This document shows, piece by piece, positions 26,463-36,416 of a stretch of DNA of 64,000 nt. The DNA is from Aminobacter sp. HY435 (GTDB lineage: Bacteria > Pseudomonadota > Alphaproteobacteria > Rhizobiales > Rhizobiaceae), in contig NZ_JANKZL010000003.1 in NCBI RefSeq assembly GCF_027568395.1, positions 124,001-188,000 of the forward strand, in the 5' to 3' direction. How positions within the stretch are numbered: position 1 is the stretch's first letter; every line of letters begins with the position of its first letter. The notes under the pieces were generated by a model. That model did not search any database and had not been told where the DNA came from. It worked only from the letters and a program-made list of their open reading frames with translations. The translations under genes and the position numbers were made by a program.

Positions 26463-27202
26463 CCAAAGAAGAGAGACGCTACGTCACGCATTTCGGCGTG
26501 GTGTCTCTCACCACCGAAGAACTGCTGTCATTGGATTCGAATGAGCGAGACTTTATTCTAGCGTCATCGTTCATCACGAATGACATTCGTTTCTATTGGT
26601 CGCTCATGGCCAGGGCGCCTGTCGACGCAGGTGATGCCAACCGCGATCTGGCCGCCATGCAATATGTACGCTGGCTATGGAGTACGAGAAAACTAGCAAG
26701 CGTGCTGTATGAAGCAATTGACACGCTCGACCACCTATCTGGCAAGGTCATGCTGGCCCGTGCAGAGGGGCCCGTGATCCAAAGAAGCCTCCGCTCCAGT
26801 AGATGCTTCTTGGTCGCGAAGGCATACCGCAACATGTCCGCCCACCACTTCGCGAAAGGCGGCTTAGATTTCGATCTTTCGAACTTCGATGACCACGCCG
26901 AGCACAGGCATTTCGCTCACCCTCAACAGGGAAACAGCATCAGCGAAATAGGCGAACAGATATTTACGCTACCAACGTTGCGCAATATAGCCCCAGAAGT
27001 AAAGCCTGAAAATTTTGACAAATGGTGCCAGGACTGCGCCAGTCAGATCATGAATTTTTGCGACAAAGTCACTGCAGAAATTCTTACTGTCAGATTCCCG
27101 AACAAAACGTACGCTAACAAGTCTTTTTCCATTGCCAATGAGGCTGAAGCACCGGATCACCGGTGGCCCCTGTTTTTGGTTATCTCGCGACCCTCGAACT
27201 AG
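26459..27202 (+). CDS. Accessory protein with HEPN-like RNxxxH motif
   Basis: A 247-residue protein I cannot assign to a named family. Its GTG overlaps the purB stop (GGGTGACC), and no ATG is available before residue 50. The sequence looks mostly helical, and AYRNMSAHHF at residues 122-131 matches the HEPN signature R-N-x3-H (Arg124, His129), the active site of many HEPN RNases and toxins. Codon use differs from its neighbours: TTA, CTA, ATA and AGA codons and a clearly lower GC, suggesting recent transfer. No antitoxin or nucleotidyltransferase partner is seen next to it. HEPN assignment is from one motif plus helical look, so moderate only. Confidence 0.7.
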
Positions 27203-27203
27203 C

Positions 27204-28106
27204 TTAGCCCGGCTGGCCAGGAACCGCGCGAATGACGGTGCCCCAGGGGTCTTCATAGGACGAAACCGACTTGGCATCCGCCGAGCGCATCTCGACCCAG
27301 GCAAGGCCGGTCAGCGACGGGTCGCGGCGGCCGGCGCGCGGGCTTTGCCAGGAATTGGCGCCGATGTGATGGTGATAGCCGCCCGACGACAGGAACACGG
27401 CGCTGGGACCATACTTGGCCACCGTGTCGAAGCCGAACTCCTTGTTCCACCACTCCGCTGCGACAGCCGGATCGCCGACGCGCAGATGGACGTGGCCGAC
27501 GATGCTGTTGTCGGGCGCGCCCTGCCAACCGGCGTCCCCCTCGGGCACCTCGGCGACTATCGAGCCGATGTCCAGCTGGTTGGTGGCCATGTCGACCTGG
27601 GTGCCGTTCCATTTCCAGCTGTCGCGCGGACGGTCGTGGTAGATCTCGACGCCGTTGCCCTCGGGATCGGTGAGATAGAGCGCCTCGCTGACCAGATGGT
27701 CGGACGCGCCGTCGACAGGAATACGCCTGTCGATGGCGTGCTTGATCCAGCGCCCGAGATCGGCACGGCCGGGCAGCAGGAACGCGGTGTGGAACAGGCC
27801 GGCGCTGCGGGGATCATCCGGTTTGGCGGCCTTGTCGGATTCGATGTCGAGCAAAGCACGGCTGCCGGCGCCGAGCGTGATCGTCTCGCCGTCGCGCCTG
27901 AGTTCCTGCAGGCCGACGACGTCGCGGTAAAAGCCTGCCAGCACATTTGCATCGCGCGCCTTGAGGCCGACGCGGGACACGCTGGTCGGGGTCGTTGCGG
28001 CAAAGGGAATCCTGCTCATCCTTGGCTCCGTGTGGCCGACGCCGGCATTCGCACCCAATGCGAGCAATGCAGCGCCGCCAATCAATTTGCGTCGTGTCAG
28101 TTCCAA
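27204..28106 (-). CDS. VOC-family dioxygenase-like protein, possible Tat signal
   Basis: Two vicinal-oxygen-chelate modules (from TSVSRVGLKARDANVLAGFY and from NSIVGHVHLRVGDPAVAAEW) as in catechol-2,3-dioxygenase-like proteins, with likely metal ligands in FHTAFLLP, YHDRP and HHHIGANSW. Two starts compete. The TTG at 28106 (GGAG six bases upstream) gives 300 residues beginning with LTRRKLIGGAALLALGANAG, a Tat-like twin-Arg signal. The ATG at 28019 (also GGAG, six bases) gives the cytosolic 271-residue form usual for the family. I list the longer form because the twin-Arg segment is unlikely by chance. Confidence 0.8.
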   Translation of the reverse strand: MELTRRKLIGGAALLALGANAGVGHTEPRMSRIPFAATTPTSVSRVGLKARDANVLAGFYRDVVGLQELRRDGETITLGAGSRALLDIESDKAAKPDDPRSAGLFHTAFLLPGRADLGRWIKHAIDRRIPVDGASDHLVSEALYLTDPEGNGVEIYHDRPRDSWKWNGTQVDMATNQLDIGSIVAEVPEGDAGWQGAPDNSIVGHVHLRVGDPAVAAEWWNKEFGFDTVAKYGPSAVFLSSGGYHHHIGANSWQSPRAGRRDPSLTGLAWVEMRSADAKSVSSYEDPWGTVIRAVPGQPG

Positions 28107-28264
28107 AATCCACTCCGGCCAACACGGCTGTTGCGTTTGTCCCTCCCTAGATCGGCGATGGCAATCGTTGACACAAGCCGGCAATGATCGAACAGGTCGT
28201 TCGACAATCCATGACAATCGAGCGAGGAGTTGCACCGGCCCGACCGGAACGCTACATGCGCGGC

Positions 28265-28819
28265 ATGAAGGTAAGAGACGCCGATATCATCATCGTTCCC
28301 GGGTACACCAATTCGGGTCCAGCCCACTGGCAGAGCCGCTGGGAAGAGAAGCTGTCGACCGCGCGCCGCGTCGAGCAGGACGCGTGGTCGAAGCCCGTCC
28401 GCGAGGACTGGACCGCGCGCGTCATCGACGCCGTCAATTCAGCCGAAAAGCCGGTGGTGCTGGTGGCCCACTCGCTCGGCATCCCGACCGCCATCCACGC
28501 CATCCCAGGGTTCAAGAAGCGTGTCGTGGGCGGCTTTTTCGTCGCCCCGCCCGATGTGTCGAACGCAGCGATCAAGCCGAAGCACCTGATGACCTTCGGC
28601 CCCTACCCGCGCGATCCGCTGCCGTTTCCCTCGGTCGTCGTCGCCAGCAGCAACGACCCCTACTGCGCGCTCGACGTTGCCGAAGACATCGCCGCCGCCT
28701 GGGGTTCGCTGTTCATCAATGCGGGGGATTCAGGCCACATCAACGCCGATTCCGGCCATGGACCGTGGCCGGAAGGGTCGATGGTGTTCGCGCAGTTCCT
28801 GTCGCGGCTCGAAGGCTAA
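28265..28819 (+). CDS. RBBP9/YdeN-type serine hydrolase
   Basis: A 184-residue alpha/beta hydrolase of the RBBP9/YdeN family. IIIVPGYTNSGPAHWQSRWE is the family N-terminus, LVAHSLGIP carries the nucleophile Ser (HSLG), SSNDPY the acid and GHINADSGHG the catalytic His. Cytosolic; substrates of bacterial members are unknown. The ATG at 28265 gives the family start; ATG 28256 is equally possible and no strong ribosome-binding site is present. Its end overlaps the convergent aldolase gene by four bases. Confidence 0.88.
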   Translation: MKVRDADIIIVPGYTNSGPAHWQSRWEEKLSTARRVEQDAWSKPVREDWTARVIDAVNSAEKPVVLVAHSLGIPTAIHAIPGFKKRVVGGFFVAPPDVSNAAIKPKHLMTFGPYPRDPLPFPSVVVASSNDPYCALDVAEDIAAAWGSLFINAGDSGHINADSGHGPWPEGSMVFAQFLSRLEG

Positions 28820-29586
28820 CTGATCGACTTCTTCAGATCGGCGAGCAGGCTGGACGCGCCCGCGGCGATCAGCTGGTGCTCGGAGCCGGTGGCCAGCAGC
28901 TGAAAACCCATCCTGACGAAGCGACCGGCGACGGCCGGGTCGGTGACATAGATGCCGGCGTGCTTGCCCGCGGCGCGCGTGCGCCGGGCAATGTCGGCCA
29001 CCGTTTCCATCATCGCTTCCAGCGTGGCGTTGACCGTCTCGCCCTTGGTCCAGGCAATCGAGAAGTCGCCCGGCCCGACGAAGATGCCGTCGATGCCAGG
29101 CGTGGCCAGGATGCCGTCGAGGACGGCCACCGCCTGATGCGTCTCGACCATGGCGAAGGACACGGTACGGGCATTGCTCTCGCGCAGCCATTTGACCGGA
29201 TCCTTGCTGCCGTGGCGCGGGGCGGCGAAGGTCGGGCCCCAGGAGCGCTCGCCGAGCGGCGGATATTTCATCGATGCGGCAAAGCGCTGGGCGTCCTCGA
29301 CCGAATTGACCATCGGCGCGATGACCGCCTCGGCGCCGAAGTCGAGCGCGCGGCTGCTCATGTCGAAGCGCCCGACGGGGACGCGGACCAGCGCGTGCTT
29401 GCCGGCGCGCATCACAGTCGACAATGAACGCAGAACGCTGTCTTCATTGTGCCCGCCATGCTGCATGTCCAAGGTGACGGCATCGAAGCCCTGCCCTGCG
29501 AGAATTTCGACGGTCAACGCATCCGGCACCCCCGACCACGCGGTGATGATCGTCTCGTTGGCGTGCAGTCTCTGAGCAAGCGACAT
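28816..29586 (-). CDS. HpcH/HpaI-family aldolase
   Basis: A 256-residue class II pyruvate aldolase. GFDAVTLDMQHGGHNEDSV holds the metal/substrate-binding region, LVRVPVG the conserved Arg, VETHQAV the metal-binding Glu, and FVGPGDFSIAW the second metal site. The family reversibly cleaves 4-hydroxy-2-oxo acids (HpaI, GarL) to pyruvate plus an aldehyde. No aromatic or sugar-acid pathway genes lie nearby to fix the substrate, so gene naming is withheld. Confidence 0.9.
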   Translation of the reverse strand: MSLAQRLHANETIITAWSGVPDALTVEILAGQGFDAVTLDMQHGGHNEDSVLRSLSTVMRAGKHALVRVPVGRFDMSSRALDFGAEAVIAPMVNSVEDAQRFAASMKYPPLGERSWGPTFAAPRHGSKDPVKWLRESNARTVSFAMVETHQAVAVLDGILATPGIDGIFVGPGDFSIAWTKGETVNATLEAMMETVADIARRTRAAGKHAGIYVTDPAVAGRFVRMGFQLLATGSEHQLIAAGASSLLADLKKSIS

Positions 29587-29642
29587 TGCTGATCTCCTTC
29601 AATCGACGCCCATTTCAACCGGAAGCAGGCATCTGCGCAAAC

Positions 29643-29689
29643 AAAAACCGCCCGGAATCCGGGCGGCTGATTGGTCCAGAAACTGGACC
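29643..29689 (-). terminator. Tandem hairpin terminator of the zeta gene
   Basis: On the minus strand a first hairpin (GGTCCAG/CTGGACC, 29673-29689) is followed by CCGCCCGG/CCGGGCGG (29648-29666) and then TTTTTG. It ends the ATPase inhibitor zeta transcript 18 bases after its stop. Confidence 0.85.
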
Positions 29690-29706
29690 CTGTCCTGCAG
29701 GAAGGA

Positions 29707-30027
29707 TCAGGTGTTCTTGATCTGCTCGATCGCCTGCGCCATCAGCTCGTCCATGGTGCGGCGGATCTGGTGATCCGACTGGTCGACGCCGGCGGCATCG
29801 AAATCAGCGCGAACCTTGCGGAACACGTCATGGTCGCCGGCTTCCTCGATGTCGGAAACCACGACTTCCTTGGCGTAGGCGTCGGCATCGGCGCCCGACT
29901 TGCCAAGCTTTTCGGCGGCCCAAAGGCCGAACGCCTTGTTGCGCCGCGCATTTGCCTTGAAACGCAGTTCTTCGTCGAAGACGAACTTGCGCTCGAAGCC
30001 TTCTTCGCGGTCCTTCATGCTGCTCAT
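29707..30027 (-). CDS. F-type ATPase inhibitor subunit zeta (DUF1476)
   Basis: A 106-residue DUF1476 protein. In Paracoccus denitrificans this family is the zeta subunit that inhibits ATP hydrolysis by F1Fo. The N-terminal inhibitory segment is visible (MKDREEGFERKFVFDEELRF), followed by FKANARRNKAFGLWAAEKLG and a helical C-terminal domain (MDELMAQAIEQIKNT). GGAGG lies before the ATG at 30027. It is divergent from purC and ends at a strong terminator; the DUF1476-purC arrangement is common in rhizobia. Confidence 0.93.
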   Translation of the reverse strand: MSSMKDREEGFERKFVFDEELRFKANARRNKAFGLWAAEKLGKSGADADAYAKEVVVSDIEEAGDHDVFRKVRADFDAAGVDQSDHQIRRTMDELMAQAIEQIKNT

Positions 30028-30312
30028 GGCAATCCTCCGAGCTGGAAATCGATTCGATACGCGATGTATCTATTGTTGGGCTCCTCAAACCAAAAGCCCG
30101 TGCCCCGGTCAATATCTCTCTTTCGCACAATTTGGCTGTTGCAGTGCGGCATTTCCGTACCAAAAGGCGTTGATTGCAGGGAATTGGCGATTGAGCAATG
30201 GCCCCGATTGAGGTAGAGACCGGCCTTGAAACCCACAGCCGCCGCGGCTTTGCGGCGTGAGAAAGGGAACCGGTAGGTTGCCGTCTACCCTTCCAACCAG
30301 AGAAACAATCAA
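30028..30312. promoter_or_regulatory. Divergent zeta/purC promoter region with leader hairpin
   Basis: 285 bases, AT-richer than neighbours on the left side. A hairpin close to purC pairs GGAA (30266-30269) with TTCC (30291-30294) and GGTAG (30272-30276) with CTACC (30285-30289), loop of eight; a smaller GCCGC/GCGGC stem precedes it. I do not recognise a known riboswitch class. It may be a 5' leader structure that controls purC. Confidence 0.45.
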
Positions 30313-31080
30313 ATGAAGTCACGCCGACGCATTTACGAAGGCAAGGCCAAGATCCTTTATGAAGGACCTGAGCCGGGTACCCTCATCCAGTTTTTCAAGG
30401 ACGACGCCACCGCCTTCAACAAGAAGAAGCACGAGGTTGTCGACGGCAAGGGCGTGCTCAACAACCGCATTTCCGAGCACATCTTCAACCATCTCAACCG
30501 GATGGGCATCCCGACCCACTTCATCCGCCGGCTCAACATGCGTGAGCAGCTGATCAAGGAAGTCGAGATCATCCCGCTCGAGATCGTTGTCCGCAACGTC
30601 GCCGCCGGCTCGCTGGCCAAGCGCCTCGGCATCGAGGAAGGCACCGTCCTGCCGCGCTCGATCATCGAGTTCTACTATAAGGCCGATGCGCTCGACGATC
30701 CGATGGTCTCGGAAGAGCACATCACGGCATTCGGCTGGGCAAGCCCGCAGGAAATCGACGACATCATGGCGCTCGCCATCCGCGTCAACGACTTCCTCTC
30801 CGGCCTGTTCATGGGCGTCGGCATCCAGCTCGTCGACTTCAAGATCGAGTGCGGCCGCCTGTTCGAGGGCGACATGATGCGCATCGTGGTTGCCGATGAG
30901 ATTTCGCCGGACAGCTGCCGCCTGTGGGACGTCGCCACCCAGGACAAGCTCGACAAGGACCGCTTCCGCCGCGACATGGGCGGGCTGGTCGAGGCCTACC
31001 AGGAAGTGGCGCGCCGCCTCGGCATCATGAACGAGAACGAGACGCCCCGTCCGACCGGACCGGTTCTCGTCAAGCACTGA
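30313..31080 (+). CDS. purC: SAICAR synthetase
   Basis: A 255-residue phosphoribosylaminoimidazole-succinocarboxamide synthase. It joins CAIR and aspartate with ATP to give SAICAR in purine synthesis. It shows [40 protein letters not shown], and [11 protein letters not shown] with the [13 protein letters not shown] catalytic segment, and has normal length. The start gives the rhizobial [11 protein letters not shown]. First gene of the plus-strand purine run (purC-purS-small ORFs-purQ-lipoprotein-purL). Confidence 0.98.
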   Translation: MKSRRRIYEGKAKILYEGPEPGTLIQFFKDDATAFNKKKHEVVDGKGVLNNRISEHIFNHLNRMGIPTHFIRRLNMREQLIKEVEIIPLEIVVRNVAAGSLAKRLGIEEGTVLPRSIIEFYYKADALDDPMVSEEHITAFGWASPQEIDDIMALAIRVNDFLSGLFMGVGIQLVDFKIECGRLFEGDMMRIVVADEISPDSCRLWDVATQDKLDKDRFRRDMGGLVEAYQEVARRLGIMNENETPRPTGPVLVKH

Positions 31081-31092
31081 CAAATCCAAGCA

Positions 31093-31124
31093 CGGGCGCG
31101 AGTAATTTCGCGCCCGACTGTTTT
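31093..31124 (+). terminator. Terminator-like hairpin between purC and purS
   Basis: CGGGCGCGA (31093-31101) pairs with TCGCGCCCG (31108-31116) around a six-base loop and is followed by ACTGTTTT. Its location 12 bases after the purC stop suggests partial termination or an attenuator before purS. Confidence 0.6.
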
Positions 31125-31145
31125 CCAATTCTGCTCCGGAGTGAA

Positions 31146-31394
31146 ATGCCCGTGATCAAGGCCCGCGTCACCGTCACCCTCAAGAACGGCGTGCTCGACC
31201 CGCAAGGCAAGGCAATCGAACATGCGCTCGACGGCCTCGGCTTCGGCGGCGTCGGCTCGGTGCGCCAGGGCAAGGTCTTCGACGTCGAAATCGAAGGCGC
31301 CGACAAGGCCAAGGCCGAAGCCGACCTCAACGCCATGTGCGAGAAGCTTCTGGCGAACACCGTGATTGAGAATTATAGTGTGACGCTTATCTGA
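31146..31394 (+). CDS. purS: FGAM synthase subunit PurS
   Basis: An 82-residue PurS, the small subunit that links PurL and PurQ in the three-part FGAR amidotransferase. Recognised by MPVIKARVTVTLKNGVLDPQ, ALDGLGFGGVGSVRQGKVFD and the C-terminal LLANTVIENYSV. CCGGAG lies just before the ATG; a GTG two codons later would give better spacing. It follows purC and belongs to the same unit. Confidence 0.96.
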   Translation: MPVIKARVTVTLKNGVLDPQGKAIEHALDGLGFGGVGSVRQGKVFDVEIEGADKAKAEADLNAMCEKLLANTVIENYSVTLI

Positions 31395-31413
31395 GGTTGC
31401 ATCGGAGGATGCA

Positions 31414-31635
31414 GTGACGGAAGTCACCAAGGAGATGCTCTTCCAGGAACTGCAACGGCTTCAGTCTCGTCTCGACGATCTGCAGCTGGCGTTTTCGGAG
31501 ACATCGAGACTTCTCCGGACTACAAACATCGAGCTCGCCGAAGGGCGAACAAGGATTGAAGAACGAAAGCGGCGGTCCAGGCGCTTAGCGCCTGAGCAAG
31601 CAGGTTCCGAATGGCACAAGTCACAAACGACCTGA
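31414..31635 (+). CDS. Small coiled-coil protein A
   Basis: A 73-residue GTG-started protein, MTEVTKEMLFQELQRLQSRL and a heptad-like region with LELAEG-type turns, then a basic RIEERKRRSRR tail. It resembles protein B encoded next (both start VTK/VTN + x-L-x-x-E/L-L-x-R plus a coiled-coil region). It may be a tandem diverged copy, or a truncated one: its 3' end overlaps the start of B by 25 bases. Function unknown; located between purS and purQ. Confidence 0.5.
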   Translation: MTEVTKEMLFQELQRLQSRLDDLQLAFSETSRLLRTTNIELAEGRTRIEERKRRSRRLAPEQAGSEWHKSQTT

Positions 31636-31844
31636 TGTACGAATTGCTCAAACGCGTGCACGGCGATCTCTCGGAGATGAAGTTCGACCTCCAGGAGATC
31701 AAGCTAAGAATGACCGGTGCGGAAGAAGCGCTGGCTGGCGTGAACCGCCGACTAGACCGCCACGACGAACGGCTCGAGCGCATCGAGCGTCGTTGGGAAC
31801 TGCGTGAACTCGCCGAACCTCAGAGGCCTTACGAACCGAAATGA
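31611..31844 (+). CDS. Small coiled-coil protein B
   Basis: A 77-residue protein: [20 protein letters not shown] followed by an acidic/basic coiled coil ([20 protein letters not shown] and [20 protein letters not shown]) and an [12 protein letters not shown] end. This type of protein occurs as a stand-alone small ORF in many rhizobia, function unknown. Its TGA overlaps the purQ ATG (ATGA), so it is translationally coupled to purQ. The ATG follows an A/G-rich stretch. Confidence 0.7.
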   Translation: MAQVTNDLMYELLKRVHGDLSEMKFDLQEIKLRMTGAEEALAGVNRRLDRHDERLERIERRWELRELAEPQRPYEPK

Positions 31845-32515
31845 AATCAGCAGTCGTCCTCCTCCCCGGCCTGAACCGCGACCGCGACATGATCGCGGCG
31901 CTGACCAAGATTTCGGGCACCGCACCGGTCACCGTCTGGCAGACCGACACCGAAATCCCCGATGTCGACCTGATCGCCATTCCCGGCGGCTTCTCCTTCG
32001 GCGACTACCTGCGTTGCGGCGCCATCGCCGCCCGCATGCCGGTGCTGCGCGCCGTGGCCGAAAAGGCCGCCAAGGGCGTGCAGGTCGTTGGTGTCTGCAA
32101 CGGCTTCCAGATCCTGGTCGAAGCGGGCCTCCTGCCGGGCGCGTTGATGCGCAACACCTCGCTGAAGTTCGTTTGCCGCGAAGTGAAGCTCGAGGTCGCC
32201 AACGCCAACACGGCCTTCACCCGCAACTATGCGGCCGGCCAGGTCATTCGCTGCCCCGTCGCGCATCACGATGGCAACTATTTCGCCGATCCCGAGACGC
32301 TGAAGCGCGTCGAAGGCGAAGGCCAGGTGGTGTTCCGCTATGCCGAGGGCACCAATCCGAACGGCTCGATCAACGACATCGCCGGCATCATCAATGACAG
32401 GGGCAACGTGCTCGGCCTGATGCCGCATCCGGAAAACCTGATCGAGGCGGCGCATGGCGGCAGCGACGGCCGTGCCCTGTTCGAAAGCGCGCTCGGGCTG
32501 CCCAAGGCGGCCTGA
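31841..32515 (+). CDS. purQ: FGAM synthase glutaminase subunit PurQ
   Basis: A 224-residue class I glutamine amidotransferase subunit that supplies ammonia for FGAR to FGAM conversion. The nucleophile Cys is in [10 protein letters not shown], and the catalytic His/Glu are in [29 protein letters not shown]-type segment ([15 protein letters not shown]) is typical. Its ATG overlaps the stop of coiled-coil gene B. Works with PurL and PurS encoded in the same run. Confidence 0.97.
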   Translation: MKSAVVLLPGLNRDRDMIAALTKISGTAPVTVWQTDTEIPDVDLIAIPGGFSFGDYLRCGAIAARMPVLRAVAEKAAKGVQVVGVCNGFQILVEAGLLPGALMRNTSLKFVCREVKLEVANANTAFTRNYAAGQVIRCPVAHHDGNYFADPETLKRVEGEGQVVFRYAEGTNPNGSINDIAGIINDRGNVLGLMPHPENLIEAAHGGSDGRALFESALGLPKAA

Positions 32516-32573
32516 ACGAGCGACACTTCCGAACTCCATCAGGTCATCCATTGCGAAAGGCGGGCATCGGCGA

Positions 32574-32981
32574 ATGAAGTCACTGCGGATTCTGGCGGCA
32601 ACTGCCGCTGTCATCGGCCTCGCCGCCTGCAATTCGGGGCCGAAGACGCCGTCGCCGGCTACTTCGGGCAAGAGTGCTTCGCTGCGCGCCATGGAGCAGG
32701 TGGCGATTGCGGCGCACAAATGCTGGTTCGCCAGCAAGGATCCGGCCTTCAAGAAGTATCAGATGGCCAATGAGCTGAACAATTTCGGTGGCACGCCGCG
32801 CTTCCTGCTGGTACCCGCCAAGCAGTATGGCGCGCGGCCGCTGCTGGTGGTGCAGGCGCAGGGCGCTTCCAGCCAGGTCGACGTGTTCGGCCCGCTGATG
32901 AGCGAGCCGCTGGGCGCACGTATCGGCTCGGATATCACGCGCTGGCGTTCGGGCGACTCGTCCTGCGCCGCCGCAGCCTGA
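32574..32981 (+). CDS. Predicted lipoprotein inside the purine run
   Basis: A 135-residue protein with a lipobox (MKSLRILAATAAVIGLAAC) followed by Asn, so lipid-anchored, and a mature domain with CWFASKDPAFKKYQMANELN and a PRFLLVPAKQYGARPLLVVQ segment. No known function; similar small lipoproteins occur beside purL in related rhizobia. It has its own start at ATG 32574 and lies 58 bases after purQ and 129 bases before purL. Confidence 0.75.
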   Translation: MKSLRILAATAAVIGLAACNSGPKTPSPATSGKSASLRAMEQVAIAAHKCWFASKDPAFKKYQMANELNNFGGTPRFLLVPAKQYGARPLLVVQAQGASSQVDVFGPLMSEPLGARIGSDITRWRSGDSSCAAAA

Positions 32982-33110
32982 GGTGTGGCGCCGGACGCCA
33001 CCGCCTCGCATAGCAGCATCCAGTACCATGCCGTGCGACAGCAGCGCTGTTGCAGACCACGGCATTTCAGGCTTTAGGAAGGCCGCAAGGCCGAACTGAC
33101 GGGAAAACCG

Positions 33111-35336
<2,226 letters not shown>

Positions 35337-35350
35337 GCAGGAATACCGAC

Positions 35351-35584
35351 ATGGCAATGGACGCCCACGACATCGAAAAACTGATCAAGGACGGGATTCC
35401 GGACGCCAAGGTGACGATCCGCGATCTCGCCGGCGACGGCGACCACTATGCCGCCGAGGTCGTGTCGGAGAGCTTCCGCGGCAAGAGCCGCGTGCAGCAG
35501 CACCAGATGGTCTACGACGCGTTGAAGGGCAACATGGGCGGCGTGCTGCATGCGCTCGCCCTGCAGACCAGCATACCGGAGTGA
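35351..35584 (+). CDS. BolA-family protein
   Basis: A 77-residue BolA/IbaG-type protein. AKVTIRDLAGDGDHYAAEVV and SFRGKSRVQQHQMVYDALKG match the family; the His in GDHY and QQHQ region is used for Fe-S binding with a monothiol glutaredoxin. Encoded near grxD, its known partner in Fe-S trafficking. Starts 14 bases after purL. Confidence 0.93.
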   Translation: MAMDAHDIEKLIKDGIPDAKVTIRDLAGDGDHYAAEVVSESFRGKSRVQQHQMVYDALKGNMGGVLHALALQTSIPE

Positions 35585-35591
35585 CTGTAAC

Positions 35592-35819
35592 GTGTCGCTG
35601 ATCTCCGATCTGGTGCAAGGTGTCGTCGACGGCGCCCTGAAGGACATTCTTCGCAAGACCACGGGCACGTCGAAGCGCACGCGGCGGCGCAAGCGCGCGG
35701 CGACCTCGTCGAGCTCGGCCACGCTGCGCCAGATCGAGAAGCTTTTGAGGCCAGCCAGGAAGCAGACGAGCCGCAAGCGCACCGTTCGATCGCGCTCGAA
35801 GGTACGTCGCCGCGCCTGA
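35592..35819 (+). CDS. Small Arg/Lys-rich protein
   Basis: A 75-residue protein starting GTG: a hydrophobic/amphipathic helix MSLISDLVQGVVDGALKDIL then a very basic tail with TSKRTRRRKRAA, RQIEKLLRPARKQTSRKR and SRSKVRRRA. Basic tails of this kind bind nucleic acid or ribosomal RNA, but no family is recognised. The nearest ribosome-binding sequence (GGAG) lies about a dozen bases upstream. It sits between bolA and grxD. Real coding is likely but not certain. Confidence 0.55.
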   Translation: MSLISDLVQGVVDGALKDILRKTTGTSKRTRRRKRAATSSSSATLRQIEKLLRPARKQTSRKRTVRSRSKVRRRA

Positions 35820-35985
35820 TGCGCGGCCTCAGGCCCCGACGAGACCGCCGCAGATCACTTTTCCCGGTTTCGGGTCGACGCGAGGCTTGGAATGCTCGAC
35901 AGTTGCAACCACATAGTGGCAAATGCTAGCAGACTAGCGGATATTGCCGGAGCGTCACTCCGGCCAGATTGAGGTTTATGACGCC

Positions 35986-36321
35986 ATGAGCGGAATCAAC
36001 GAATACATCGGCAGCGAAGTGAAGAGCCAGGACGTCGTGCTTTTCATGAAGGGCACCCCCGGCTTCCCGCAGTGCGGTTTTTCCGGTCAGGTCGTCCAGA
36101 TCCTCGATTACCTCGGGGTCGACTACAAGGGCGTCAACGTGCTCACCTCGAACGAGTTGCGCCAGGGCATCAAGGACTACTCCAACTGGCCGACCATCCC
36201 GCAGCTCTACGTCAAGGGCGAGTTTGTCGGCGGCTGCGACATCATCCGCGAGATGTTCCAGGCCGGCGAGCTGCAGTCGTTCCTTCAGGAGAAGGGCGTG
36301 AGCGTCAAGGGCGCCGCCTGA
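35986..36321 (+). CDS. grxD: Monothiol glutaredoxin Grx4
   Basis: A 111-residue CGFS-type glutaredoxin. [20 protein letters not shown] has the CGFS active site that ligates a bridging [2Fe-2S] with glutathione; [20 protein letters not shown] and REMFQAGEL complete the fold. With BolA it forms a complex in iron-sulfur sensing/delivery. A terminator hairpin follows at 36373-36397. A GCCGGAG/CTCCGGC stem occurs in the 5' region. Confidence 0.96.
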   Translation: MSGINEYIGSEVKSQDVVLFMKGTPGFPQCGFSGQVVQILDYLGVDYKGVNVLTSNELRQGIKDYSNWPTIPQLYVKGEFVGGCDIIREMFQAGELQSFLQEKGVSVKGAA

Positions 36322-36372
36322 CACCTGACAAGACCACCGGCTCCGGTCCATTCGGGGCTCACAGCATTTGAG

Positions 36373-36397
36373 ATGCGCCGGCCGTCCGGCGCATTTT
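36373..36397 (+). terminator. Terminator of grxD
   Basis: ATGCGCCGG (36373-36381) pairs with CCGGCGCAT (36386-36394) around CCGT, followed by a T run. It ends the purine/bolA/grxD stretch. Confidence 0.8.
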
Positions 36398-36416
36398 CGT
36401 TTGGACCGAAAATCGA

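Noticed and set aside
30241-30312. Cobalamin or other known riboswitch before purC
   Set aside because: GGGAACCGG resembles part of a cobalamin element but the rest of the consensus is missing.
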